DNA of 64,000 nucleotides, taken from the NCBI GenBank assembly GCA_963970005.1, contig CAXAMN010025650.1:1-64000 (forward strand), read 5' to 3'. The notes below the pieces were generated by a model. It did not search any database. It saw only the letters and a program-made list of their open reading frames with translations, and was not told the origin of the DNA. Numbering within the stretch: position 1 is the stretch's first letter; each line of letters begins with the position of its first letter. Source of the DNA: Durusdinium trenchii. Its lineage: Eukaryota > Sar > Dinophyceae > Suessiales > Symbiodiniaceae. The position numbers and the translations under genes were made by a program. This document shows positions 11,517-22,819 of this stretch, piece by piece.

Positions 11517-12205
11517 TTCATTTTGGAAAACAGGAGCTCAGCAAGCTTCCACCGTGCTGCTCCACATCCTAAAGCAGCTGCAGTATAGGTAATTTCAGAA
11601 GCAGCAGTGGCATGTTGATGTGCTTTGGACCTGATCCCTTTAGTCTGCATCTCATCCAGCAACTTGAGACCTGTCATCCAACCCCCATGGACACAAGTGT
11701 TGATTGCCGCGTTGAATACAATCTCATCCTTGGATTGCGACAACTGCATTGTGTGGATTGCGACTTCCCAGTCTGCTGAAAGCGCTGATAGCACAGAGCT
11801 GTAGGTGAATGCATCTGACTGAATGGAAGAATCACTCATTCCGCCCGCGAGATTAAATGCCAAATGCCATCGTGCTGCACAAGCACTCACGGCCGAATTG
11901 CAACAGATCGCGTATGCTTCAAAGTTCCTCTGCTGAAGTCGTTCCAGGTAGGTCAAAGCCAAATTCCATTGACCATTGCGTTCACATGCGCTGACGCAGG
12001 AAGAAAAACTGATTGCGTCAGCTTGAACACCGTTCAGAAACGACAAGCCTAGCTGCCAAGTGCTCGACAAAGCTGCAGAGACAATGGCAACATTGCAACT
12101 AACTTCGTCTGCCACAAGCTGGCGCTTTGGCATTTCACGGAACAACTCCAGCGATCGTTTCCACTGCCCGGCTTTCAAGCAAGCATCTAAAGCAGCATTG
12201 AAGCC
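11517..12205 (-). CDS. PPR protein exon, about six to seven motifs
   Basis: Starts after TTTGAG at 12206, giving FNAALDACLKAGQWKRSLEL. Ends at a GT donor (ATGAA|GTATGTC) at 11516. It carries motifs such as ISFSSCVSACERNGQWNLAL and ICCNSAVSACAARWHLAF, with the Trp-containing short PPR form typical of this window. It lies on the same strand as the short exons downstream (11370-9740) and the exon at 13425-13335 upstream, so these are probably one gene. Target RNA and organelle cannot be read from the sequence. Confidence 0.8.
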
Positions 12206-13334
12206 TCAAAATCAGGGAGCGAAATGTGCTTTCAGCTTTGCCCGTCAGGTTTTGGGACGGTTTGGGCACGTCTACGGAGGCCCTGCGTTTGTTTCATGGC
12301 GCAAACAAATGGAATTCAACTGAGGGGTTCAAAATGCCTTGTAATGGTTCTGCTCGCTGTAGCTGAGTTGCATTGAGGCAACTATCTCGGGGAGTGCAAT
12401 TCAGGTCTTGCGAACACAGTGTGATGGCTGTGGAAGGTTGGGAGTTTGCTGCATGAAGGTCGCAGTGATGTCACAATGGTTCAATCTGCACTGCAATAAT
12501 AGCTCGGTCTGGTTGTCACTGGGTTGTGTTGAATTGGAACGCACTGCAATTGCAGCGTGAGGTTGCTCTGAGGTGCCACTCACACTATATATATATACAC
12601 AGAGCGAATTCAAATTAAGTAGAACTGCCTCGAGAATTGCATAGTAAAGTGATGAACAGTGGAGATTGCATTGTCATGGTTGGATGCGGCATTGCAGTAG
12701 TGTGCACGCTCAAGACGCAGACACCAAAACACACAGCAACCAACAGGTTTAACGGGTAATAGCGGAATGTGTCTTGCCTGAATGCTTTCATGATGCGCAA
12801 TGTGGTGAGTGTGGTGTGATTCTGATGTGGTGAAGGGTTTGGTTTTTCCCTTTCCACCTCTTGTTGACCTGCACACGACTTTGAGGTAAGCAAAAGGATC
12901 TGTCCAATGGCACCTAATTCCACTATATAGGATGATACTTGCAAGACACCGTACGGTAACGTAACACCGCATGCTTTGAAATACTCAAATACTTGCCTTT
13001 TGGGTCTTGAGTTTCGGTCGCCTCTGGAGTCTTCACATGTCCGCCTTGCAAGTATAGAATTGTCATTAAAAGGTATCACCATATATGTCAGTTAATTCAA
13101 TCCCAGGACACTAAGACGAAAGTGTGTATATAGAAAGTGTAGAAAGTGTCACTTAGCAGGGCGATAGACCCTGTTTACACAGAATGTTTGTTGACAGCAA
13201 TGTTTAGCGAAATTGGTCCACGCGAAATGTTTGATCGCTTACCTTGCTTAGGATATCTACCCTTGCACTGCCGGCCCCAGCAATCTCTCCCACCCGATTC
13301 TAAGCAGCCGAAGCTCACACTTCATTGATCTCTG
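12206..13334. other. Intron or intergenic, nothing recognised
   Basis: Between two PPR exons. A short TATATATATA run lies at about 12587-12597. No domain or PPR phase found. Confidence 0.5.
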
Positions 13335-13425
13335 CAGAGTCCAGCATGCAAAGCGCCAACTGCCAATCATTGCTTGCAGCACATGCCGACAAAGTAGCAG
13401 AAAAGTGAAAGCTGTTCACTTCAAG
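13335..13425 (-). CDS. Single-motif PPR exon
   Basis: The minus strand reads EVNSFHFSATLSACAASNDW followed by QLALCMLDSAE, one PPR motif in the local style. Borders are approximate. Likely an upstream exon of the 12205-9740 gene. Confidence 0.6.
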
Positions 13426-14363
13426 CGATTCTTTTTGCCTCAGACACGAGATGCCTGAGGCTCTCTCAGAAGTCAAGACACTTCGTTTGAGCAAGGCACA
13501 TCCAGTGTAACACCCGAAGTGCCACCTGAAAAAAAGGCGCCAAAAAGAAACGTATCTGAATTGAATCTGAATGGTGTCGTTTTTGTGGAAAACGCATGTC
13601 TAAGCACTGGTATATGGCCAACTCCTTCCTTCAATCGCCTTCAGACAACTACGCCCACTGCCTACACAAGATCCGCTACAAAGGATGGATATGGCTTCCT
13701 CATGCTTCATCGTACATCAACCCGTATTCTCAGCACTAGGGAAGCTGTAGGTTGTTGCTGGTGGCATGGAGATACTGCTGGTGAAGCTGTGCACCATTGG
13801 GCTCTCATCATTGAAGCGATACTTGTTGCCGCTTGTCGCCTGTGTTGCCGAAGCAAATATGTCTTGACCTGTGGTGTCTTGGTACGGCGTCACTGCCGGT
13901 CCAGCACTGAAGTAGGAGGTGGGTTCTCACGGTGAGACGAGTGGTGTTTTGACAGATGAAGTGAGTATGCACCGAGTATGAAGTGGCAGGCGATGTCCTC
14001 TTGATCACGCAAAAATGAACATGATATGCAGTTGCAGTGGAACTAGGTTGGAGGCCATCGCTATTAGGTTTGAGGCGGAAGGGTGTCATTGAGCGATCCA
14101 TAGTTCCACCCCAATGCATGATACACTCAAGCTAGCCCTCTCAGAGGCTACCTTGAAGTGGAATTGTTCGCCTACTCCGGAATCTTCCCCAACTTCAGAA
14201 AGCAGTTTCCTGTCATCTTGTCGGAAAGATTCCTACTTTGGCATGGGGATTGAGGTGCAGGGCCGCAAATATACACTCTTCACCCAAAAAAGCAAGCCAC
14301 AAGCAATAAGCCAAGTACCTGCCCAAGCTTATTCAAACTGTGTCTGTTCACGCAGGGAAATTC

Positions 14364-14717
14364 TCAATTGCACCCTTGTCCAAGATGAATAACCATGAAA
14401 GATTTCAAAAGAACAAGCTCATCAAAACATACACAACCGGTGAAATCCAAACATTTTGAGGACACTTGTTTTTCACGTACAGAACCTTTCTCTCGTTTTA
14501 GGCTGGCTGGCCTGTTTCGAAGGTATTGAACAACGAAAATGTGTTCAGCTGCTTCAGCTCTGATACTCTGGAGTTGCTCCAAGAGTTTACTCCACTCTCC
14601 TAACTCCATGTAACTCCTGGCCTGTGTTTCTTTCTCCTTCGCAAGTCTTGTCAGGACTGACGTCGGCAATCGAGCGGTAAAGCAGCGATTCTCAAGAGCA
14701 TCTGATAGCAAGCCCAC
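14364..14717 (-). CDS. Possible exon, function not recognised
   Basis: A minus-strand frame opens with GLLSDALENRCFTARL and continues with a charged, helix-like stretch (RSYMELGEWSKLLEQLQSI). The composition looks protein-like down to about residue 60. The rest reads like intron. It has no clear PPR motif but lies in the PPR run on the same strand. It may be a non-repeat part of a PPR gene. Confidence 0.25.
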   Translation of the reverse strand: MGLLSDALENRCFTARLPTSVLTRLAKEKETQARSYMELGEWSKLLEQLQSIRAEAAEHIFVVQYLRNRPASLKREKGSVREKQVSSKCLDFTGCVCFDELVLLKSFMVIHLGQGCN

Positions 14718-14784
14718 GGCCTAGGAAGCAAAGAGCCATGACCAAACACGCCCACTCAGAAGCTTTTCTTTGTTTTTAGCCCAC

Positions 14785-15022
14785 TCTTAGGTTGGAGGCC
14801 ATCGCTAGTGGGTTGGAGGCAATCGCTAGTAGGTTGGAGGCCATGCTACTAGGTTGAATGCCATCGCTACTAGGTTGGAGCCGGAGGCCATCGCTAGTAA
14901 CTAGTAGGTTGGAGGCCATCGCTACTAGGTTGGATGCCATCACTACTAGGTTGGAGCCGGCGGCCATCGCTAGTAGGTTGGAGCCGGAGGCCATCGCTAG
15001 TAGGTTGGAGGCCATCACTATT
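14785..15022. repeat. 21-bp minisatellite, array B
   Basis: About eleven imperfect copies of TAGGTTGGAGGCCATCGCTAC, the reverse complement of array A, with some GGAGCCGGAGG variants. A lone related copy lies at about 14040-14080. It directly abuts introner-like copy 4. Confidence 0.85.
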
Positions 15023-15055
15023 AGTTATGTATTGTTATTTCTTTCTTGTTTGATT

Positions 15056-15151
15056 CTAATTGAATTCTAATTACGTTCTTCTTGTTACTTAGTAGTAAGG
15101 CCCTTGTTCAAAGTAGTGATGCCATTTGCTCCTAGTAGCGTCCAAAGTCTC
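15056..15151 (-). mobile_element. Introner-like CTAGTAG repeat, copy 4
   Basis: Begins with CTAATTGAATTCTAATTA and continues with TTAGTAGTAAGG and CTCCTAGTAGCG units. It is flanked by 20-bp direct repeats with one mismatch (TATTTCTTTCTTGTTTGATT at 15036-15055; matching copy at 15152-15171). Same architecture as copy 3. Confidence 0.6.
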
Positions 15152-15171
15152 TATTTCTTTCTTTTTTGATT

Positions 15172-15916
15172 GTGATCTGCAAAGTCTCTCCTCTGAAAGC
15201 TTGACGGATCCATCACGGTACACATGGAACCTCCTCACACGAAGACGAAGAGAGTGAAAGCTCCGCTTGGGTGGGACACCATATCGGGTTTTGGTAAGAA
15301 AACTAACACGCAAAAACTCCAAAAAACACTCCAGCAGAAACTGCCATTGGGGTTCTCTCACTTGAACGACAAAAAGCACTCTGACCGAGCCTGTCTGCTG
15401 CTGTATTCCGTGGAAGCATTTGAGCTAAGAGGAAATCACGTGTCACAGAAGAAGCTTGATCTTTGCTGGAATTTACTTTGGTTGGGGCATTGTGCCTTCA
15501 AGCATCATCTTGACAGTCTTTGCTTTATGTGGTGTCGACAACACTGAGAAACTTGCTGAAAGGACTCCGATTGAGCAGGGCTCCCCTTCAACACTCCTCT
15601 AAAGGAGCTGAGATGATGAATTGCTTATTGTGAATTCAATGTTCTGCGATTGTATCTGCCGTTGTATCTAGCGCTTTGGCACCTGAGCTTGAGTTTGGTT
15701 CGTTGAGATTGAGTCACCAAAGGAGAACAGGAATCGCCCACGCAGTTGCTGGATCATTTTAGGATTGTGGAATTGACAATGCTGTAAATGCACGAAGGTC
15801 CAGTTTTGCCTGTTCGTAACTAGATGCAACAAAGCAAACTGGAGTAGTGAAACAGTTCTGCAAAATGCTCGGCATTGCTGCCCATGAAAAAACCGGCGAC
15901 ATAATCAATTCAACCC
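15172..15916. other. No gene recognised
   Basis: Between introner-like copy 4 and the next PPR exon. Frames are short and without motif. Probably the 3' flank or an intron of the PPR gene at 15917-17140. Confidence 0.5.
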
Positions 15917-17140
15917 TCACTTTAACATGTCCTGAGACAAACTGCCTAGAAGTCGTGCGACATTGAAAGAATGTCCTGCAAGTGTTGCACTTGCAACTGC
16001 TGCATCCAGGCAAAACGAATCCAAATGGATACGTTCATCCTGCATCTGTTCGAGCAAATAAGAAATTTGCTGCCATTTCGATGCAAGCTGGCATGCACGG
16101 ATGATAGATGTGTAGCCTAGAAGATCAGCCGAGATCTGTCCCTTGGAGATCAGCCGTAGCAAATGGAGAGCTAGCTTCCAGTTACCCACTTTTTCACAGG
16201 CATGCAAACAGCTGTTGTAGATCAAACGACTTGGCTTCAAACTTCGGTGGCTCTCAAGACATTGAAGCAACTTCATTGAAGAGTTCAGCTGTGAAGCATT
16301 GGAGCAAGCAGCTATCAATGCAGCAAAGCTGATCTCATCGGAAAGGGAGGAGACTTCCATGGTGTAAAATAGCAATGCGGCATGCTGCCACTTGTATCCT
16401 GCAGCGCAAGCCGATATGGAAGCATTGTAGGTGATCGGATCAGGAAGAAGGGCATATCCAGGCAAGTCTGCTAGCAGGCCAAGAGCTGTTTGCCATGCAG
16501 TAGTCTTTTCACAGGCACTGATGGCACTGTTCATGCTAACAATGCTTGGAGATATGTTGAGGATCTCCATGTGCTCTAGCAAATCAAGTGCAGCGCTGCT
16601 AACTTTGCCATTTTCGCAGGCATTTAGGCAGGCATTGAAGCTCACGACATCTGGCTCAAGGCTCGGGTAAAGTCTCAAGGTTTCTAGAGAAACCTGCCAT
16701 TGTCCGGCATTCCCGAAAGCAGAAAGTGCTGAGTTCAGAACTATGACGTCCAGCGGGAGTTCAACCGCTGCTTCCAGGAATCGAAAAACCACTTGCCAGC
16801 TGAGCTTGGAAGCTGCTTTGATACAACTGCTAAAACTGAAGACGTCCGCTTGGAATAAAGACATTTGTAGACCATGAAAGACATCAAGGGCACAGTTCCA
16901 TGAAGTTGTTGACATCAAAATATTCTGCGAAATCACATCACAGCATCCGACTGGATCGTTAGCCCGAGCAACCGCAGCTAATGCAAATGTCCAATTTGTT
17001 TGTGCCGCCATAAAGGCGTTGAGGCTCCAGCTGTCTGGTTTGATGCCGGAAACTTCTGCAAGTGTCCACAGTTCGAGTGAAGACGCCCAATCAGCGTATG
17101 CACATGCTGCAATGCAAGTGTTAAAGTGGATGATGTTGAC
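15917..17140 (-). CDS. PPR protein exon, about eleven motifs
   Basis: The frame is open further upstream, but I place the start at 17140, after a pyrimidine-rich tract and GGAAG. There the PPR register begins (VNIIHFNTCIAACAYADW). Successive motifs include SFNACLNACENGKVSSAALD, SMNSAISACEKTTAWQTALG and IYNSCLHACEKVGNWKLALH. The frame ends at 15917 after GSLSQDMLK, either a true C-terminus or a read-in past a donor. The 5' exons with the initiator Met are not identified; a weak candidate lies at 17733-18026. RNA-binding organelle factor by family. Confidence 0.8.
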   Translation of the reverse strand, partial: VNIIHFNTCIAACAYADWASSLELWTLAEVSGIKPDSWSLNAFMAAQTNWTFALAAVARANDPVGCCDVISQNILMSTTSWNCALDVFHGLQMSLFQADVFSFSSCIKAASKLSWQVVFRFLEAAVELPLDVIVLNSALSAFGNAGQWQVSLETLRLYPSLEPDVVSFNACLNACENGKVSSAALDLLEHMEILNISPSIVSMNSAISACEKTTAWQTALGLLADLPGYALLPDPITYNASISACAAGYKWQHAALLFYTMEVSSLSDEISFAALIAACSNASQLNSSMKLLQCLESHRSLKPSRLIYNSCLHACEKVGNWKLALHLLRLISKGQISADLLGYTSIIRACQLASKWQQISYLLEQMQDERIHLDSFCLDAAVASATLAGHSFNVARLLGSLSQDMLK

Positions 17141-18366
17141 CTTCCATTTTTGTTCATCAAAAAGGACCAACAGAACAGGACAAAGAAAAGCAAGAAAAAA
17201 GGAGTGAGTAGCTTGAGTTGGATTTGAGGTGCCTCCACCGTCCCCTGTAGCATCTGTCGCAACTGGAACTGCGCGGCCTGCGAACTCTTTGACCAGTCTG
17301 AAACAGAAGCTGGATTGCACTAGGTCTGATATCGAGTAAAACACACCATCAATACCCCTCAATGTGGAATCTTGAGTTATCAACACCCTCCCCCGATCAA
17401 CAATTGAGGGAGGATCTGTAGCGAGAGCTCCCCCGAAACAATCGCAGGGATTCTTGTCCAAGAATTGCTTTTGAAAGGAAACAAACAAGAATGAACAGGA
17501 ACTCGTTTTTTGATATGATTCTCAACAGGGTGCGCAGTGCTGCTGCTGGTGGTACGAGTACTGCTGGTGGTACTGCTGGTGGTCAAACGCTCAAAGGGAA
17601 TAAGAAAAACAATGTTCCACCATATTCCACCTCTGGCTCAACTGTCACGAGAAAAAACAAAGTGAGCCTTGGTTCCATGCTGCTTGACAGTTCTCCGCAA
17701 GGCTGCAGTAGCAGCAGAAGCTGTTGAGGCCTTCAAGTCGATTCGGATCCACGGCAGTGAAAAGCAAACAGTTCTTTAAACAAAACCTGAGTGATTGCTT
17801 TTAAGATTTTTAAGTGTTGTAAAGGCCTGAAGTATGCAGCTGTCGTTGCTAGGATAATATCAGAGTCTTGTAGCTGGTCTGGCACGATTAGCTTCCAAGA
17901 GCCTAGGATGAATGCGACAATTCGTATGACGAATCGTTTTTCATGTCGCCTCCAGCATGAAGCCATGGCCGACGCAGAAAGATGTAATGGCCGACTGCTA
18001 AAAGAAATGGCAAAGAGTGAAGTCATATTCTAGCTGCATGTCATTGCTGTTCGAAACACCCCTTCATTTTGGGGAAATGGTGCTTTACAGGCCAAGAATG
18101 CTAATTCGTGCATGTTTGACGTATTGAGGCTTTGATTTAAGTTAATTCTCAAGACCTTCGGGTATCATCACAATGGCTGAGTAAACATGTGATGCGTCCC
18201 AAAGAAGTCGATGCAGACTGAAGACTGTCAGCAATGGTCTTTTCAGTTGCCGCTATTGGCCATGCCGTGCATCCATGCCCTGGGCACAAGCATGGCCTGG
18301 CTTCTTCGTAAATTGAAAAATATGTCAAGTCAAATGTGTATCGGCCTTTTCTTGAGTATATTGAAC
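17141..18366. other. Upstream flank of PPR exon; weak candidate first exon
   Basis: A minus-strand frame at 18026-17733 begins with ATG (MTSLFAISFSSRPLHLSASA) and is rich in Ser, Arg and hydrophobic residues. That would suit an organelle-targeting N-terminus for the 17140 PPR exon, but nothing confirms it. A run of GGTGGTAC-type triplets lies at about 17540-17585. Otherwise nothing recognised. Confidence 0.3.
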
Positions 18367-19064
18367 TCAACGTGCTTCCAAATGCTTGATGCATTCTAGG
18401 CATTGATTGTCCAACTCATTGCAAAGCTTTTCCAAACTACTTGAGGGAGTACCCCCTTGCAGCAAGGAGATGGATGTAATGATGTCTGATTCAATCCTCT
18501 TGCGTTCCATTTCGCCAACTAAACTCCAGGCCTGGTCAGTTGCAAGGATCTTGCTGGAAGCAGAGATCAACGAGTTGTAAGTGACAACATCGGTCTCAAC
18601 TTGGTGTTCTGACATCTCCCGAAAGAGCTCAAGTGCTTGCTTCTGAAAAGAAGCATTCCCACAAGCTGTGATGATAGCGTTGTAGGCAATCAGGTTCAAA
18701 CCCACGTGAAGATTTTGGAATTGCTTGAAAACTCGCAATGCGATGGAAGGACGGTGTGCAGTCTCACATGCATTGATCAAAGTACTGCAGGTGACTGCCG
18801 TAGGTTGCAAAGAAGCTGAGCACATCTTTGAAAACAAAGCCAGGGCTTGGCCAATTCTGGATAGCCGCGAACATGCACTGATCAATGCATTGTATGTTAC
18901 TGTACTGCTTGCAATTTTCCTCCTTTGCATATTTGTCAGCAGCTTCAATCCTTCACGTAAGCAACTACTCTTTTCGCATGCGCTGATGAGAGCATTGTAC
19001 GTGATCTCGCTTGCTGCAACCCGTCTGTGCAACATTCTGTCCCGCAGCAGCAAGGCAACGTCCA
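18367..19064 (-). CDS. PPR protein, C-terminal exon
   Basis: Starts after TTTGAGG at 19065 and carries five or six near-canonical 35-residue P-type motifs: EITYNALISACEKSS, TVTYNALISACSRLS, AVTCSTLINACETAH, LIAYNAIITACGNAS and VVTYNSLISASSKIL. It ends with a non-repeat tail (NELDNQCLECIKHLEAR) and a stop at 18367, which looks like a genuine C-terminus. The upstream exon 21053-20352 ends with a GT donor in a compatible phase (SACEK + VDVALLL), so I read 22819-18367 as one gene of at least three exons. Confidence 0.8.
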
Positions 19065-20351
19065 CCTCAAAGTTCCAAAAACAGGTTGCGTTTAAACCCA
19101 GATATACACACGAGAAAAACTCTCCCTGCATCCCTAGCTCACACGTTGGCTACATCGCAGCTACCATGATATTTCCCGTGAGCGGTGACCCCAGAAGCAC
19201 AATGCTTCCAACACGAGAAAAGTCGAAGCAAAGGACACTTTTTGAGGTTTCTTCGGGTGTTCCACAGCAGCTTCACCGGGATTCTAAAAGATCCCATTCT
19301 GATACAGGATCTGAAGTCTGATCCCAGCCCTTTCACGCTCAGACAGGAAAACATCACCAGCATGTGTGTATACAGGCATTGCGAGACTTTCTGAGCGAAG
19401 GAAAGGATGTAACTAGAGGTGAGATTGTCCAGTATCTTCTTTCTTTGGTGGGTCATGCGGCAGCATGGTGCGGTTGCCTATGCGGAGAGCCGGATGACCA
19501 AACACAGTGTATGGCAGCAGCGTGCTATGCAGGATTGGAAGTGGAGGTTGCGGTTGCACCATGCATTGTCAAGGCTGTGTCGGGGGCATTGCAGAACGCA
19601 GAGTTGGAGATTTCTAGAGAACAGTTCAGTTCTTGCTAAGTGATCCATCTTTTCACTTTGGCTGGCTTCACTGTCTTCGCATCCTATGGCACAAACAGAA
19701 TCTTCAGTGCTGTACTGTTTGGTGCTGTACTGCTCTGTGCTGTTCAGTCGATTTTCACTTTATTGCATGGCAACCGTCACTGTGCATGTGCGATGTTTCC
19801 TTGTTGTTTGCATCGAGTTACGCGGCAGTCCAAAAGCAAATGTCAGTACATCGATGTCCCCAAAAGACTTTGAAATCCGCCCGCACCGCTTGTCGGTGCT
19901 GGGCGTGCTATTGGCATTTTTGGTTGATTTTTCGTTACGTCATGCTTGCAGGGGCACTGGGGAGAGCGCTTTGGAGGAGTTTTTGTGGTTTGGGGTGGTT
20001 GCTGCGTTGATTCTTGCTCGGCTGCAGGGCCACTGGGGAGAGCGCTTTGGAGGTATATTTTTGGATGGCTTTTGGCAATGCCGAAGTTGTATCACCATTA
20101 TGGGCTCCAAGGTAGATGAAGTTGGCCCCAAGATGGCTCCAACGCAGCCGTAAGATAGCCAACCTGGCGCCTAGATGGCTGCACATGTCCCCAACCTGGC
20201 GCCTAGATGGCCACTTCCATTTCACTAACTTCGGCTGTTCGTGAGCGGTGTGAGCGGCTGTCGACGGGAAGCGTCTTAAATAATAGCAATAAATAAATCA
20301 AAGGTGGAGCAAAACAAAGTCCAAACAGTCTGGCACGTCCAGCCTTGCTAC
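19065..20351. other. PPR intron with a short local duplication
   Basis: The likely intron between the PPR exons at 21053-20352 and 19064-18367. It holds a 30-bp direct repeat (GGCACTGGGGAGAGCGCTTT core) at about 19947-19976 and 20026-20055. It also holds two copies of CCAACCTGGCGCCTAGATGG at about 20159 and 20191. No coding signal. Confidence 0.5.
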
Positions 20352-21053
20352 CCTTCTCACATGCACTGATGGCAGCATTATAGCTGATAACATCTTGCTC
20401 AACCATGTCCAGTTCCATGAGCGCAAAAAGCCACACTGCGGTCTTCCAGTGGCGGCCACAAGCACTGATAGCTGCGCTGCATGTGACCATGTTCGGCAGC
20501 ACCAATTGAACACGCATGGTCCAAAGAAGGTCTAAGGCACTTTGAGACTTTTGCTGCTTTTGACAGGCGCTTATCACCGTGCTATAGCTCACCACATTCG
20601 GCTCCAGCTTGCCCTGTAGCATCTTTGGAAACTCTGAGATTGCATCACCAGCGGCCAACAGGATGTTGCAAGCCAAGGTGGAAGGCTTCAATATGTCTCG
20701 CCTCATATCCAAGAAAAGTTGTTGCGCTTTGAAGATTTGATTTTTTTTTGAATGCGATGCTATAAGCGAGTTGTAAGTCATCGAATCAGCTTGCAAGCTC
20801 GAATCCTCAATTGCTTCCAGTATCTTCGTTGGGTTTGCACCAGCGTCAATGAACGCATTGTACATTGCTAGTTGCGTATGGCTGTGCAACCTCTTCTGTT
20901 GAAGACATGATAGGAACCCTGCAGCCCGTGGCCATAAAAGAGCTGCAGCCCGTTTTCCATTACCAGTCCAGGTCAAGACCTTGTGGCAAAGGTCGCTTGT
21001 TTTGCCTTCTAGTGCGGCTTGAGTTTGCCTGGCTGCTTCAAAGACGCTTGGAT
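20352..21053 (-). CDS. PPR protein, middle exon
   Basis: Starts after GGTTTCAG at 21054 and ends at a GT donor (GAGAAGG|GTAGC). The first 60 residues (DPSVFEAARQTQAALEGKTS) are not a clear repeat. After that come PPR motifs such as SMTYNSLIASHSKKNQIFKA, VVSYSTVISACQKQQKSQSA and VISYNAAISACEK. The acceptor phase with the exon at 22819-21397 was not settled. Probably part of the 22819-18367 gene. Confidence 0.75.
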
Positions 21054-21396
21054 CTGAAACCAAACAAACATCGCACCATAAACCATTAAGAACTGTGTGT
21101 TTGGAGTCCGATCAAATGTCCAGAGTTGAGGAAGAGTAATGCATCTATAGAGATAACACAGGTATTTTTTGCACTTGGCAACCTAGCCACAAAAAGGGTG
21201 TGGACCGGTTCCTTGGACCCGGCAGGACAGGAACAAGTTGTACAAACGCATTTGCAGTCCATGAAGAGAGTGAGGAGCCCATGTTTTCAAACAGTTGCTG
21301 AACTTCCTCATCCAGGAAAGCTATGGAATGAGGTCAAAGGAAGGTCAAGCTAGCTAGGTTTGTTTGACGAGGCATGAATTGTTTGTGGCGCATATA

Positions 21397-22819
21397 TCAA
21401 ACCGATGTCTTGTGGCCAAGCCACAAAAAGAGCTGCTCAAGGCATAAGATCGCAGATTCCCACTTGCCTCCATGTACAAAGGCAAGTGCTTTCAATCTAC
21501 CCCCATCACGGGCTGCCATTGCAGACAAAGACCATTGCCATCCAAGAGAATCACATGATTCCTTCATGACCTTCTCTGATATCGAGTCTGGCGAGTCTCG
21601 TTGGTTCAATTGAAGGGCCAAGGCCCAGTTCCGAAGGTGCCAGGACGAAGAGAGCTGTCCTCCACGTCGTGTTTCCCTTGAGACAAGGTGCAAAGCGCAC
21701 ATCCACCTAGATGATTCAACATGAAAGCCATCAGGTGCTAACAGCTGTGATAACCCTGCTGAGCTTGATTCTAATCCTTCCAATTTTACTCCGTAGGTTG
21801 GCACATAGGACAGGATGGAAAGGCTAAGTTCCCAATTCTCAACTGAGAGGGCAAGAGCCTTGAAGCTGACAGCATTGGCTTGAACCCTGAGTTTTCTCAT
21901 GGACTTAAAAAGTGCCATCGAAGATTCTTCCTTGTAAACTGCACAAGCATTCATAGCTGCGTTAAAGGTTGCCGCATCCGCCAAGCTCAAGGAAATGGCA
22001 CAGGTCAATTGGTGAAGAGCTTTTTCCCACAAATTCATGGATCTCACTGCTGCTGCAAGTACAATGTTGTCTGGAGGCAGTGACGACAGGCACATGTTGC
22101 TCAAGACTTTCTGTGACACTGACCATGAAGAGCACACGTCAATAAGAGAAGTAAGCATCACAACGTCTACCCGAACTGTTCCATCCACAAGTTCCTGCAT
22201 TCCGGTCAACATCAATTCCCATGCACGTTCACCACAACTTCGCATGGCAGAAGTTATGAGAGCTTTGTCAACTCCAACCAAAGGGAGCCGGCTTTGCTGA
22301 TAGTTGCTGAGTATGGTTAGAGCACCCCTCCACTCGCGCTGCTTTGCACAGGCTGTCACCACCACGTTGTATGACACGCTACTTTGAACTTTGCTTTCTA
22401 AGCCTTGGCAAGTTCTGAACAAATTCAGTACACAATTCCATTGATTGCTTTTGGAGCATGCCGAAAGGGCACTACCAAATGAAATTTTGTCAGGCTCCAA
22501 AGTTATAACTGCGAATTCGCTGAGCGCATCAAAACAACGCTGCCAGTGGGAGACACGGTCCAGTGCGTTGATTGCAACATTTCGAAAAATAACATTTGGG
22601 AGGGCATCATCGTGCAAAAGGCACAGCAAGGCCCACTGCTTGGCACGGCTACAAGCACCCAAAGCGGTTGTCTTTTTGGCATCCGTGGAAAAACAACGCC
22701 ACTGTACTGCATGCAAAGCATCTTGCCAGCTGTGATCTTTCGCAAGGGCTTTGATCATGCGGCTGGTCTTGAGCCAGGTGCAAAAGGATGCGAAAAGTCT
22801 CGTGTCATCTGGATGTCTT
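21397..22819 (-). CDS. PPR protein, long upstream exon
   Basis: Starts after GTTGTGCAG at 22820. The frame stays open to 21397, but the true exon probably ends near 21440, before LFLWLGHKTSV. About twelve motifs of the short Trp-containing form can be followed, for example SFGSALSACSKSNQWNCVL, SYNVVVTACAKQREWRGAL and TFNAAMNACAVYKEESS. Motifs become irregular towards the 3' end. Five or more earlier residues and the initiator Met must lie upstream in an exon I cannot place. Confidence 0.75.

Noticed and set aside
12610-13082. Minus-strand frames of 120 and 155 codons
   Set aside because: No domain, no PPR phase and unlikely composition. They lie between PPR exons and look like intron.
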